DNA from: Alphaproteobacteria bacterium
Lineage (GTDB): Bacteria > Pseudomonadota > Alphaproteobacteria > Rhodobacterales > Rhodobacteraceae
NCBI GenBank assembly: GCA_009908505.1
Contig: JAAAPD010000029.1
Coordinates: forward strand, 1-64,000
Reading direction: 5' to 3'
Length of the DNA stretch: 64,000 bases
Below the pieces are notes generated by a model. It was not told the DNA's origin, made no database searches, and was given only the letters and a program-made list of their open reading frames with translations. Shown here in pieces: positions 7,633 to 16,658 of the stretch. Every line of letters starts with the position of its first letter. The stretch's first letter is position 1. The position numbers and the translations under genes are program-made.

Positions 7633-8193
7633 ATGTTCATACAAACCGAATCCACCCCGAACCCGGCGACGCTCAAATTCCTGCCCGGCCAGGCCGTTCT
7701 GGACAATGGCACCGCCGATTTCCCGACCGAGGAGGCCGCCGGCACAAGCCCGCTTGCCCGCCGAATATTTGCGGTCGAGGGCGTGACAGGCGTGTTCTTC
7801 GGCACAGATTTCGTCACGGTGACGAAGGCCGATGCGGTCGAATGGGACCATGTGAAGCCCGCGATCCTGGGCGCGATCATGGAACATTATCAATCCGGCG
7901 CCCCGGTGATCGAGGGCGAGCGCGCCGCCTCGGCCCATGCCGAGCACGAGGGTGAGGATGGCCAGATCGTCGACCAGATCAAGGAGTTGCTGGATACCCG
8001 CGTGCGTCCGGCCGTGGCCCAGGATGGCGGCGACATCACCTTCCACGGGTTCGACCGCGGCATCGTCTACCTGCACATGCAGGGGGCCTGCGCCGGTTGC
8101 CCGTCTTCGACCCTGACGCTCAAGATGGGAATCGAGAATCTTCTGCGCCACTACATCCCCGAGGTGATCGAAGTGCGGCCCGTCGCGGCCTGA
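7633..8193 (+). CDS. NifU-family Fe-S cluster scaffold protein (Nfu)
   Basis: This 186-residue protein assembles or carries Fe-S clusters for delivery to apoproteins. The N-terminal Nfu_N domain starts FIQTESTPNPATLKFLPG and the C-terminal NifU domain contains GGDITFHGF and the cluster-binding CxxC (GACAGCPSSTLTLK, residues ~154-167). The length and two-domain order match mitochondrial-type Nfu1. The Irr-like box and promoter upstream suggest iron-dependent expression. tsaB and the acetyltransferase follow with short gaps and may be co-transcribed. Confidence 0.94.
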   Translation: MFIQTESTPNPATLKFLPGQAVLDNGTADFPTEEAAGTSPLARRIFAVEGVTGVFFGTDFVTVTKADAVEWDHVKPAILGAIMEHYQSGAPVIEGERAASAHAEHEGEDGQIVDQIKELLDTRVRPAVAQDGGDITFHGFDRGIVYLHMQGACAGCPSSTLTLKMGIENLLRHYIPEVIEVRPVAA

Positions 8194-8212
8194 GCGGGCG
8201 CGTTTGAAAACA

Positions 8213-8794
8213 ATGCAGTCCGGTCCGACGATCCTGGTTTTCGATACATCGGCGGCGCATTGCGCCGCCGCTTTGCTGTGCGGTGACGAGATCACCGACC
8301 TGCGCATCGAGGACATGGCGCGCGGCCAGGGCGAGCGCCTGATGGGCCTGCTGGCGGAGCTGCTGGCCGGGGCCGGCCTGGGCTGGGCGGACCTGTCGGC
8401 GCTTGCGGTTGGCACCGGCCCGGGCAACTTCACCGGTATCCGGATTTCGGTCAGTGCCGCCCGTGGCCTGGCATTGGGGCTGGGTATCCCGGCCATCGGG
8501 GTCACCACGCTCGAGGCGCTGGCCCACGGCCGGCCGCGCCCGGTTTCCGTAGCGCTCCCCGCGCCGCGCGACCAGGCCTATCGCCAGGACTTCGATGCCG
8601 CGGGCGCCGGTGCCGCCCGGCTCGACGCGGGACCGGCGCCGACCCCCGACTGGGCCGCCATGCTGGCCGCCATGGCGCGGATCGCCGCGGACCGGCTGGG
8701 CGAGGGCGGCGCGCAGGCGCGACCCGTGCCGTGTTACGTGCGCCCGGCCGACGCCGCCCCGGCCCGCGACAGCGGCCCGATGATCCTGACATGA
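8213..8794 (+). CDS. tsaB: tRNA threonylcarbamoyladenosine biosynthesis protein TsaB
   Basis: TsaB is the inactive ASKHA partner that assembles with TsaD and TsaE to make t6A37 on ANN-decoding tRNAs. The 193-residue protein begins ILVFDTSAAHCAAALL and has GTGPGNFTGIRISVSAARGLALG, the defining phosphate-type loop of the family. It is shorter at the C terminus than the ~230-residue E. coli protein, as often in alphaproteobacteria. ATG 8213 is preferred over a TTG three codons earlier. It overlaps the next gene by ATGA. Confidence 0.93.
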   Translation: MQSGPTILVFDTSAAHCAAALLCGDEITDLRIEDMARGQGERLMGLLAELLAGAGLGWADLSALAVGTGPGNFTGIRISVSAARGLALGLGIPAIGVTTLEALAHGRPRPVSVALPAPRDQAYRQDFDAAGAGAARLDAGPAPTPDWAAMLAAMARIAADRLGEGGAQARPVPCYVRPADAAPARDSGPMILT

Positions 8795-9201
8795 CGCCCG
8801 CGGAAATGGCCGCGTTGATGGCCCGTGCGATGCCCGACGCGCGGCCTTGGTCCGAGGCGGAATTCGCCGAGCTTGCCGCGCGGCCGGGCGCGATCCTGAC
8901 CGGCGATGCCCGTGCCCTTGTCATCGGGAATGTGGTCACGGACGAGGCGGAAATCTTCATGGTGCTGACCGATCCGGCCCATCGGCGGCAGGGTCTGGCC
9001 CGCGCCGCCCTGGCGCAGTTCGAACAGGCGGTGCGGGACGCGGGGGCACATCGGGCGATTCTCGACGTGGCGGCGGACAACCGTGCCGCGCGCGCGCTCT
9101 ACGAGGGGGCCGGCTATGGCCGCATCGCCGAACGGCGGGCCTATTACCCGCGCGCGAACGGCGATGCGGTGTCCGCCCTGCTGCTGGAAAAGCGGTTCTG
9201 A
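8791..9201 (+). CDS. GNAT acetyltransferase, RimI-like
   Basis: The 136-residue GNAT domain carries the acetyl-CoA pyrophosphate loop RRQGLARAAL (motif A, residues ~70-79), then LDVAADNRAARALYEGAGY and RRAYYP. These are the usual end of RimI, the N-alpha-acetyltransferase of ribosomal protein S18. Placement directly behind tsaB (4-base overlap) is the classic tsaB-rimI arrangement and supports the call. Substrate specificity remains inferred. Confidence 0.85.
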   Translation: MTPAEMAALMARAMPDARPWSEAEFAELAARPGAILTGDARALVIGNVVTDEAEIFMVLTDPAHRRQGLARAALAQFEQAVRDAGAHRAILDVAADNRAARALYEGAGYGRIAERRAYYPRANGDAVSALLLEKRF

Positions 9202-9247
9202 CCCGGCGTCAGCCCGCCCGATGGGCGCGAGCGCCTACAAAAACCGG

Positions 9248-9278
9248 TTGACCCCCGCCCGTCGCCGTTGCCTTAATT
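9248..9278 (+). promoter_or_regulatory. Candidate promoter of the nucleoside transport operon
   Basis: TTGACC (9248-9253) and TTAATT (9273-9278) lie 19 bases apart in the 158-base gap before the binding-protein gene, ~80 bases ahead of its ATG. Spacing is longer than ideal. Confidence 0.35.
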
Positions 9279-9359
9279 GCGCATGACAGCGAACTGCTCG
9301 CTTCACGATGGCGCGGGTCCGTGACCCGGCGCCGCATAACAAGAACCTGGGAGATATAC

Positions 9360-10358
9360 ATGACCCTCATGACGAAATTCCTTGGCGCGTCCGCCGCGCT
9401 GGCCCTGTCCGCCGGTGCCGCGCTGGCCGACCCCGCGCTCATCTTCGACCTGGGCGGCAAGTTTGACAAGTCGTTCAACGAATCCGCCCATAACGGCGCG
9501 CAACGCTGGGCCGAGGAAACCGGCGAGTCCTACAACGAGTTCGAAATCCAGTCCGACGCGCAGCGCGAACAGGCGATCCGCCGCTTCGCCGAGAACGGCA
9601 ACAACCCGATCGTCATGGCCGGTTTTTCCTGGGCGACGCCGCTGGCCGAGGCCGCGGGTGACTACCCCGACACCAACTTCGTCATCATCGACGGCGTGGT
9701 CGAGGCCGACAATGTGCAATCCGTGCTCTTCGCCGAAGAGCAGGGCTCTTACCTCGTGGGCATGATGGCCGCGATGGCTTCGGAAACCGACACGGTCGGC
9801 TTCATTGGCGGCATGGATATCCCGCTGATCCGCAACTTCGCCTGCGGCTATGCCCAGGGCGTCAAGGCCGTCAACGAAGATGCCGAGGTCATCGCCAACA
9901 TGACCGGAACCACCCCGGCCGCCTGGAACGACCCGGTGAAAGGCTCCGAACTGACCCGTGCCCAGATCAGCCAGGGCGCCGACGTGGTCTATGCCGCCGC
10001 CGGCGGCACCGGTGTGGGTGTGCTGCAGACCGCCGCGGACGAGGGCATCCTGTCCATCGGCGTGGACAGCAACCAGAACTATCTGCATCCGGGCCAGGTA
10101 CTGACCTCGATGATGAAGCGCGTCGACAACGTCGTCTACCAGAGCTTCATGGCCGGCGAGGACATCGAAACCGGCGGCCTGCGCATCATGACGCTGGACA
10201 ATGGCGGCGTCGGCTACGCGCTGGACGAAAACAACGCGGACCTGGTCACCGACGAGATGAAGGCCGCTGTTGACGAGGCGACCGCCGCAATCGCCGCCGG
10301 CGAAATTTCGGTGCACAACTACAACAGCGACGAAAGCTGCCCGGTGATGAGCTTCTGA
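9360..10358 (+). CDS. BMP-family ABC transporter substrate-binding protein (purine nucleoside type)
   Basis: The 332-residue periplasmic protein has a Sec signal peptide ending ALA-DPA near residue 25, without a lipobox. Then comes the BMP/PnrA domain: LIFDLGGKFDKSFNESA at its start, GFIGGMDIPLIRNFACGYAQG in the middle, and VYAAAGGTGVGVLQTA as ligand pocket. BMP proteins bind nucleosides such as guanosine or inosine. The operon continues with the ATPase, two permeases and a purine nucleoside phosphorylase, which makes purine nucleosides the likely ligand. ATG 9360 follows GGGAG; MTKF at 9369 is an alternative start. Confidence 0.92.
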   Translation: MTLMTKFLGASAALALSAGAALADPALIFDLGGKFDKSFNESAHNGAQRWAEETGESYNEFEIQSDAQREQAIRRFAENGNNPIVMAGFSWATPLAEAAGDYPDTNFVIIDGVVEADNVQSVLFAEEQGSYLVGMMAAMASETDTVGFIGGMDIPLIRNFACGYAQGVKAVNEDAEVIANMTGTTPAAWNDPVKGSELTRAQISQGADVVYAAAGGTGVGVLQTAADEGILSIGVDSNQNYLHPGQVLTSMMKRVDNVVYQSFMAGEDIETGGLRIMTLDNGGVGYALDENNADLVTDEMKAAVDEATAAIAAGEISVHNYNSDESCPVMSF

Positions 10359-10383
10359 AGCTCGGCCACGGGATGACATGGCC

Positions 10384-10413
10384 GGGGCCGCGCTGAGGGA
10401 TCGGCGCGGCCCC
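10384..10413 (+). other. Intergenic mRNA hairpin
   Basis: GGGGCCGCGC (10384-10393) pairs perfectly with GCGCGGCCCC (10404-10413), loop of ten bases, no T run. Placed between the binding-protein gene and the ATPase gene, it probably protects the 5' message from 3' decay or trims read-through, giving excess binding protein. Confidence 0.6.
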
Positions 10414-10456
10414 GTGCACTGGAAGCCGGACAGGCTTCTAAGGGAGAGGGACAGTC

Positions 10457-12061
10457 ATGAGCGAGACCGAACCCGCCATCGAGCTGAAGGGCATTTCGAA
10501 ATCCTTCGGACCGGTCCAGGCGAACAAGGATATCTCGATCCGGGTCATGCCCGGCACGATCCACGGGATCATCGGAGAAAACGGCGCGGGCAAGTCGACG
10601 CTGATGTCGATCCTCTACGGCTTCTACAAGGCGGATGCGGGTGAGATATTCATCAACGGGCAAAGGACCCAGATCCCCGACAGCCAGGCCGCCATCGCCG
10701 CCGGAATCGGCATGGTGTTCCAGCACTTCAAGCTGGTGAAGGTGTTCACCGTGCTGGAAAACGTGGTGCTGGGCGCCGAAGACGGCGAGATGCTGACCCC
10801 GTCGCTGATCAAGGCGCGCGACGAGCTGACCAACCTGGCCGAGGAATACGGTTTGAACGTGGACCCCGATGCCCTGATCGAAGAGATCGGCGTGGGCATG
10901 CAGCAGCGGGTCGAGATCCTCAAGGCACTCTATCGCAAGGCCGATATCCTGATCCTGGACGAACCGACAGGCGTGCTTACCCCTGCCGAGGCGGCTCAGT
11001 TGTTCCGCATCCTGGGCCGGCTCAAGGAAGAGGGGAAGACGATCATCCTGATCACGCACAAGCTGCGCGAGATCATGGAAATCACCGACACGGTCAGCGT
11101 CATGCGCCGCGGCGAGATGACCGCGACGGTCAAGACCGCCGATACGAACCCTGCCGAGTTGGCCGAGTTGATGGTCGGCCGCAAGGTGTTGCTGCGGGTC
11201 GACAAGACCCCCGCCAAACCCCGCGAAACGATCGTCGAGGTGCGCAACCTGAATGTCACCGACAGTGCCGGGGTTCACCGCATCAAGGATGTCAGCTTCG
11301 AGATCAAGGGCGGCGAGATCCTGGGCATCGCCGGCGTGGCGGGCAATGGCCAGTCGGAATTGCTGGAAGTGCTGGGCGGCTACGAGAAGGCCACCGGCGA
11401 GATCCGCATCAATGGCCAGGCCATCGACCTGACCGGCGCGCATTCCGACGGCCAGAGCCGCCGCAAACGCGGCATCGCCCATGTGCCCGAGGACCGCCAA
11501 AACGAAGGCCTGATCATGAATTTCCAGGCCTGGGAGAACATGGCCTTCGGCTATCACCACGACCCGGCCTACCAGAAGAACACCCTGTTGATGGACAACA
11601 AGGTGATCCGTGACGACACCCAGGCCAAGATGGAGCGGTTCGACGTGCGCCCGCCGAACCCGGATCTTGCCGCCAAAAGCTTTTCGGGCGGCAACCAGCA
11701 GAAAATCGTCCTGGCTCGCGAGATCGAGCGCAACCCCGATCTGTTGCTTGTCGGCCAACCAACGCGCGGCGTAGATATCGGCGCCATCGAGTTCATCCAC
11801 CAGCGCATCATCGAGCTGCGCGACCAGGGCAAGGCGATCCTTCTGGTCTCGGTCGAACTGGACGAGATCCTCGGCCTGTCGGACCGCATCGCCGTCATGT
11901 TCGACGGCCGGATCATGGGCGAACGCCTGCCAGAGGAAACCGATGAAAAGGAACTGGGCCTGCTGATGGCCGGGATCACCGACACCACGGCCGATCATTC
12001 CGTCGCCGAGGTCGAGGCGCAGCTGGCCAATGCGGGCGGCGCGGCACGCAAGGAGGTCTGA
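10457..12061 (+). CDS. Nucleoside ABC transporter, double ATP-binding protein
   Basis: The 534-residue protein has two ABC domains in tandem, as in NupO/YufO and sugar transporters. The first has Walker A GENGAGKST near residue 40 and its signature is the diverged IGVGMQQRVEIL. The second has GVAGNGQSEL in place of a canonical Walker A, and FSGGNQQKIVLAREI. This asymmetry is normal for the class. Membrane-peripheral, it energises the two following permeases. GGGAGAGG precedes the ATG. The stop is two bases from the next start. Confidence 0.93.
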   Translation: MSETEPAIELKGISKSFGPVQANKDISIRVMPGTIHGIIGENGAGKSTLMSILYGFYKADAGEIFINGQRTQIPDSQAAIAAGIGMVFQHFKLVKVFTVLENVVLGAEDGEMLTPSLIKARDELTNLAEEYGLNVDPDALIEEIGVGMQQRVEILKALYRKADILILDEPTGVLTPAEAAQLFRILGRLKEEGKTIILITHKLREIMEITDTVSVMRRGEMTATVKTADTNPAELAELMVGRKVLLRVDKTPAKPRETIVEVRNLNVTDSAGVHRIKDVSFEIKGGEILGIAGVAGNGQSELLEVLGGYEKATGEIRINGQAIDLTGAHSDGQSRRKRGIAHVPEDRQNEGLIMNFQAWENMAFGYHHDPAYQKNTLLMDNKVIRDDTQAKMERFDVRPPNPDLAAKSFSGGNQQKIVLAREIERNPDLLLVGQPTRGVDIGAIEFIHQRIIELRDQGKAILLVSVELDEILGLSDRIAVMFDGRIMGERLPEETDEKELGLLMAGITDTTADHSVAEVEAQLANAGGAARKEV

Positions 12062-12063
12062 AG

Positions 12064-13164
12064 ATGAATGAACTACCCCGCTGGGCCGACGTGGTCCTGG
12101 TGCCGCTGATCAATATCGCCCTGGCCTTCATCGTTGCGGGCCTGGTTGTGCTGGCCATCGGACAGAACCCCATCGACATGGTCTATTTCATGGTCAAGGG
12201 CGCGCTGGGGTCCACCAGCAGCATCGGCTACACCCTTTATTACACCACCAATTTCATCTTCACCGGGCTGGCCTTCGCCGTGGCCATGAATGCCAAGCTC
12301 TTCAATATCGGCGGCGAGGGGCAGGCGGCGATCGGCGGGCTCGGGGCCGCGTTGGTGCTGCTGGCCATCGACTGGCCGCACTGGACGCTGGCCCTGCCGG
12401 CCGCGATCATCGGCGCCGGCGTGTTCGGCGCCGGCTGGGCCGCGATCCCGGCCTATCTGCAGGCCAAACGCGGCAGCCATATCGTGATCACCACGATCAT
12501 GTTCAATTTCATCGGTGCGGCGATCTTGGGCTTCCTTTTGAACGGATTGCTCAAGAAACCCGGCCAGCAGGTGCCGGAATCGCGCAGCTTTTCGGATGGG
12601 GCGCACCTGCCGAATTTCCACGAGATGCTGCAACCTTTCGGCATCGCATTCAACAAGTCCGCGCCGGCCAATATCAGCTTTTTCCTAGCCATTGTGGCCG
12701 CCATACTGGTCTGGCTGCTGATCTGGCGGTCACGCATCGGCTATGAAATCCGCGCGTTCGGCAATTCGCCCGGCGCGACGCTCTTTGCCGGGATTTCCTC
12801 GGTGCGGGTGACGATCATCGCCATGCTGATTTCCGGCGCGCTGGCCGGGATGATGGCGATCAACGTGGTGATGGGCGAACAGGAACGCCTGATCAAGGAC
12901 TTCGTCGAAGGGGCGGGCTTCATGGGCATCGCCGTGTCGCTGATGGGCCGCAATCACCCGTTCGGCATCGTGCTGGCGGCCTTCCTGTTCGGGATGCTGA
13001 ACCAGGGCGGGTTCGAACTGATGTGGGAGATGCCCGAAATCAGCCGTGAAATGGTGCTGGTGATCCAGGCGCTGATCATCATCTTCACCGGGGCGCTGGT
13101 GAACATGACCCGCGACCCGATCGAGAAGATCTTCCTGCGCCTGCACAACAAAGGGGCCGCGTGA
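12064..13164 (+). CDS. Nucleoside ABC transporter permease 1
   Basis: The 366-residue polytopic inner-membrane protein belongs to the BPD_transp_2 family (NupP/YufP side). Around eight to nine hydrophobic helices can be traced. AMNAKLFNIGGEGQAAIGGLGA, the conserved loop of this family, is near residues 75-95. A good AAGGAGGT lies seven bases before the ATG. It should form the channel with the next gene's product. Confidence 0.92.
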   Translation: MNELPRWADVVLVPLINIALAFIVAGLVVLAIGQNPIDMVYFMVKGALGSTSSIGYTLYYTTNFIFTGLAFAVAMNAKLFNIGGEGQAAIGGLGAALVLLAIDWPHWTLALPAAIIGAGVFGAGWAAIPAYLQAKRGSHIVITTIMFNFIGAAILGFLLNGLLKKPGQQVPESRSFSDGAHLPNFHEMLQPFGIAFNKSAPANISFFLAIVAAILVWLLIWRSRIGYEIRAFGNSPGATLFAGISSVRVTIIAMLISGALAGMMAINVVMGEQERLIKDFVEGAGFMGIAVSLMGRNHPFGIVLAAFLFGMLNQGGFELMWEMPEISREMVLVIQALIIIFTGALVNMTRDPIEKIFLRLHNKGAA

Positions 13165-14132
13165 TGGACTTTCTGCAATTCATCCTGACGCTGGATTCCA
13201 CGCTCCGGCTGTCCACCGTCCTGTTGCTGGCCTGTCTTGCCGGGCTGTTCTCGGAACGCTCGGGCATCGTCGATATCGGGCTGGAAGGCAAGATGCTGAT
13301 CTCGGCCTTCGTCGCTGCCGCCATCGCGTACGAGACCGGCTCGGTCTGGATGGGGCTTGCGGCGGGCATGGTGGCCTCGTTGATCTTCGCCATGATCCAC
13401 GGAGTTGCCTCGATCATCTATCGCGGTGACCAGATCATTTCCGGCGTGGCGCTGAATTTCCTGGCCTCGGGCCTGACCGTCGTCGTGGGCGACGCGATCT
13501 ATCGTCAGGGCGGGCAGACGCCGACCCTGGCCGGCACTGCCCGGTTCAGCGAGATCACATTGCCCTTCGCCGACGCGGTGCGCGACGTGCCGATCCTGGG
13601 CCCGGTCTATTCCGAGCTGATCTCGGGCCACAAGCCGCTGGTCTACGTGGCCTTTCTGGCGGTCCCGCTGGTCTGGTGGGTGCTGTTTCGCACCCGGTTC
13701 GGGTTGCGCCTGCGGGCCGTTGGCGAAAACCCTTCGTCGGTGGATACCGCGGGTGTCTCGGTGGTGGGCATGCGGTTCAAGGCGCTGCTGATCACCGGGT
13801 TGCTGTGCGGCATTGCCGGCGCCTACCTGTCCACATCGCAGGCGGCGGGTTTCGGCAAGGAAATGACCGCCGGGCGGGGCTATATCGCGCTGGCCGCGCT
13901 GATCTTTGCCAAGTGGCGGCCGATCCATGCCATGGGGGCCTGCCTTCTCTTCGGTCTGCTCGAGGCGGTGTCGAACCTCTACCCGAATATCAATGTCTTC
14001 GGGCTGTTCACCATTCCGGTGCAGTTCACCCAGACGCTGCCCTATATCCTGACCGTCATCATCCTTGGCGGGTTCATCGGCCGCGCCATGCCGCCCAACG
14101 CGATCGGACAGCCCTATGTCAAGGAACGCTGA
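13164..14132 (+). CDS. Nucleoside ABC transporter permease 2
   Basis: The 322-residue BPD_transp_2 permease (NupQ/YufQ side) has the hallmark GLFSERSGIVDIGLEGKML near residue 30. Its ATG at 13164 overlaps the TGA of permease 1; a GTG one codon earlier is also possible. It pairs with the preceding permease as a heterodimeric channel. Its 3' end overlaps the phosphorylase gene by 17 bases, so transport and salvage are translationally linked. Confidence 0.92.
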   Translation: MDFLQFILTLDSTLRLSTVLLLACLAGLFSERSGIVDIGLEGKMLISAFVAAAIAYETGSVWMGLAAGMVASLIFAMIHGVASIIYRGDQIISGVALNFLASGLTVVVGDAIYRQGGQTPTLAGTARFSEITLPFADAVRDVPILGPVYSELISGHKPLVYVAFLAVPLVWWVLFRTRFGLRLRAVGENPSSVDTAGVSVVGMRFKALLITGLLCGIAGAYLSTSQAAGFGKEMTAGRGYIALAALIFAKWRPIHAMGACLLFGLLEAVSNLYPNINVFGLFTIPVQFTQTLPYILTVIILGGFIGRAMPPNAIGQPYVKER

Positions 14133-14919
14133 GGAACTGGCCGACAAGATCCGCGAGATCGCGGGCGATGCCCCGGTTCGCCTGGGCCTGATCCTGGGGT
14201 CGGGGCTGGGGCATCTGTCGGGTGCCGTCGACGGGGTTTCGATCCCCTATGACGAGCTTGAGGGGTTCCCCCATGCCGGGGTGTCGGGCCATGTGCCGCA
14301 ACTGGTGGTCGGCCAGCTCGAAGGCCAGCGCGTCGCCGTCTTCGGGGGCCGCGCACATTACTACGAGACCGGGCGCGGCGATATCATGCGCCTGCCTCTG
14401 GAAGTGCTCAAGGCGCTGGGCGCCGAGGCGATGATCGCCACCAACGCCGCCGGGTCGCTGGACCCGGACATGCCCACGGGTGACATCATGTGCCTGTCCG
14501 ATCATATCAATTTCTCGGGTCTCAACCCGCTGATCGGCGAACCCACCGATACGCGCTTCGTGCCGATGATGGATGCCTATGATCCCGATTTCCGCGCCGC
14601 GCTGCACAATGCGGCCAAGGCTGAGGGGGTCGCCCTGAATGACGGCGTCTATGCCTGGTATTCGGGCCCATCCTTCGAAACGCCGGCCGAGATTCGCGCA
14701 ATTCGCGGGATGGGCGCCGATGCGGTGGGCATGTCGACCGTGCCCGAGGTTATCCTGGGCCGGTTCCTGGGCCTGCGCTGCGCCGCAATCTCCACCATCA
14801 CCAACATGGCCGCCGGGATGAGCGACGAGGCGATCAGTCACGAGCATACCAAGGCCATGGCGCCATTGGGCGCGGCAAAGCTGGAAAAGGTGCTTCGGGG
14901 CTTTCTGCGGGCACTCTGA
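14116..14919 (+). CDS. Purine-nucleoside phosphorylase
   Basis: This 267-residue cytosolic enzyme splits purine nucleosides with phosphate into base and (deoxy)ribose 1-phosphate. It is a trimeric (PNP/MTAP) type: phosphate loop LILGSGLGHL at residues ~18-27, FGGRAHYYE, ATNAAGSLDP, the YSGPSFETPAEIR substrate segment and STVPEVILGR followed by SxITNMAAG. The start ATG 14116 lies inside the end of permease 2. Together with the upstream transporter it forms an uptake-and-phosphorolysis unit for nucleosides. Confidence 0.94.
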   Translation: MSRNAEELADKIREIAGDAPVRLGLILGSGLGHLSGAVDGVSIPYDELEGFPHAGVSGHVPQLVVGQLEGQRVAVFGGRAHYYETGRGDIMRLPLEVLKALGAEAMIATNAAGSLDPDMPTGDIMCLSDHINFSGLNPLIGEPTDTRFVPMMDAYDPDFRAALHNAAKAEGVALNDGVYAWYSGPSFETPAEIRAIRGMGADAVGMSTVPEVILGRFLGLRCAAISTITNMAAGMSDEAISHEHTKAMAPLGAAKLEKVLRGFLRAL

Positions 14920-14976
14920 GGCGCGATTTGCCGACCTTTGAGTTGCACTTGCCCCCGTGGCATGGCTATTGGGGAT

Positions 14977-15900
14977 ATGTTGATCTACCTCCCGATAGCC
15001 GAGGTGTCGGTGAACGCCTTCCTCCTTCTTGGGTTGGGCGGCATGGTGGGTGTTCTTTCGGGCATGTTCGGTGTCGGTGGCGGCTTCCTGATGACGCCGC
15101 TTCTGTTCTTCATCGGCATCCCACCGGCGGTGGCCGTCGCGACCGAGGCGAACCAGATCGTCGCCTCGTCCTTTTCCGGCGTCCTGGCGCATCTGCGGCG
15201 CAAGACCGTGGATCTCAAGATGGGAACCGTGCTGCTGGTCGGGGGACTGACCGGGGCGGCTCTGGGTGTCGTGATCTTCAATTATCTCAAGGCCATGGGC
15301 CAGGTCGATCTGCTGGTGCGGCTGTCCTATGTCGTCTTCCTGGGCATCGTCGGCGGCCTGATGTTCATCGAAAGCCTGCGCGCCCTGCGCAAGACCCGCG
15401 CCGCCGGCGGCGCCCCCGCCAGCGAACGGCGCAAGCATACCTGGGTCCATAACCTGCCCTTCAAGATGAAGTTCCGGGTGTCGGGACTCTATATCTCGGT
15501 CATCCCGCCGCTATTGGTCGGCGTCTTCGTGGGCATCCTGTCGGCCATCATGGGGGTGGGCGGCGGCTTTATCATGGTGCCGGCGATGATCTACCTGCTG
15601 GGCATGCCGACCAAGGTGGTCGTCGGCACCTCGCTGTTCCAGATCATCTTCGTTACGGCCTTCACCACGCTGCTGCATGCCACCACGAACTTCACCGTCG
15701 ATATCGTGCTGGCGGTGCTGCTTCTGGTGGGGGGCGTGATCGGGGCGCAGATCGGCACCCGGATCGGCACCCGGATGAAGGCCGAACAACTGCGCATCCT
15801 GCTGGCGGCGCTGGTGCTGGTGGTCTGCGGCAAGCTGGCGTTGGACCTTTTGCTGACGCCTGCGGAAATCTATTCGCTCGGCGCGGCGGGGGGGCACTGA
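14977..15900 (+). CDS. TauE/SafE-family (UPF0721) membrane transporter
   Basis: The 307-residue polytopic protein has the duplicated family motif: GMFGVGGGFLMTPLL near residue 30 and AIMGVGGGFIMVPAMIYL near 195, each followed by a conserved glycine/serine helix. TauE/SafE proteins export sulfite, sulfonates or related anions across the inner membrane. The substrate here is unknown. The frame is open from TTG 14938; I prefer ATG 14977 (MLIYLPIAEVSVN), the N terminus usual in related Rhodobacterales proteins, although its ribosome site GGGG is close. It shares a base with the next gene's start. Confidence 0.88.
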   Translation: MLIYLPIAEVSVNAFLLLGLGGMVGVLSGMFGVGGGFLMTPLLFFIGIPPAVAVATEANQIVASSFSGVLAHLRRKTVDLKMGTVLLVGGLTGAALGVVIFNYLKAMGQVDLLVRLSYVVFLGIVGGLMFIESLRALRKTRAAGGAPASERRKHTWVHNLPFKMKFRVSGLYISVIPPLLVGVFVGILSAIMGVGGGFIMVPAMIYLLGMPTKVVVGTSLFQIIFVTAFTTLLHATTNFTVDIVLAVLLLVGGVIGAQIGTRIGTRMKAEQLRILLAALVLVVCGKLALDLLLTPAEIYSLGAAGGH

Positions 15901-16655
15901 TGCTGCGCTGGCTTGCCCTCTTCCTGGTGCTGGCCCTGCCCCTGCGGGCCGAAGAGGTGGTGCTGGGCCTCAGCCGTGACGAGGTGGCGATCACCGCGAC
16001 CTTCGACGGCTCCGACATCTTGATCTTCGGCGCGATCAAGCGCGAGGAACCGATCCGCGATGACTCGAACCTGGAGGTGATCATCGCCCTGGCTGGCCCG
16101 TCCGAGCCGATCACCGTGCGTCGAAAGGAACGGGTGGCCGGGATCTGGGTGAATGTCGACGCGGTCGAGGTGGACGCCGCGCCTTCCTTCTACGCCGTGC
16201 TCAGTTCAGCCCCGTTGGAAACCGCCCTGCGCCAGGTCGAGGACCTGCGCCATGATATCACGATCCCGCGCGCCATCCGGTCCGTCGGGGCGCCCATGAC
16301 CGTGGCCGACGCGGAATCCTTCACCGAGGCATTGATCCGCATCCGGGCCGGGGCGGATCTCTACCAGGTGCTCGAAAACGCGGTGGACCTGGAAGAGGAC
16401 ACGCTGTTTCGCGGCCAGGTCACTTTGCCCGCGAACCTGACCGAGGGGCCCTATCGCACGCGGATTTTCCTGACGCGGAACGGCCGGGTCGTGGACATTT
16501 ATGAAACCACGATCGCGGTGAACAAGGTCGGGTTGGAGCGCTGGCTTTACGAATTGTCGCGCAACATGCCGCTGGTCTACGGCCTGATGTCGCTGGCCAT
16601 TGCCATCGCGGCGGGGTGGGGGGCCTCGGCCGCGTTCCGCCTGTTCCAGCGCTAG
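15900..16655 (+). CDS. TIGR02186-type membrane-anchored protein
   Basis: The 251-residue protein starts with a signal peptide (cleavage after LPLRA near residue 17), followed by a beta-rich periplasmic region (EEVVLGLSRDEVAITATFDG, FGAIKREEPI) and a single C-terminal membrane helix around 225-245. This matches the alphaproteobacterial family TIGR02186 as I remember it, whose function is not known. Its ATG overlaps the TGA of the TauE-type transporter, and the two are regularly neighbours, so it is probably a periplasmic partner of that exporter. Confidence 0.8.
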   Translation: MLRWLALFLVLALPLRAEEVVLGLSRDEVAITATFDGSDILIFGAIKREEPIRDDSNLEVIIALAGPSEPITVRRKERVAGIWVNVDAVEVDAAPSFYAVLSSAPLETALRQVEDLRHDITIPRAIRSVGAPMTVADAESFTEALIRIRAGADLYQVLENAVDLEEDTLFRGQVTLPANLTEGPYRTRIFLTRNGRVVDIYETTIAVNKVGLERWLYELSRNMPLVYGLMSLAIAIAAGWGASAAFRLFQR

Positions 16656-16658
16656 GGG

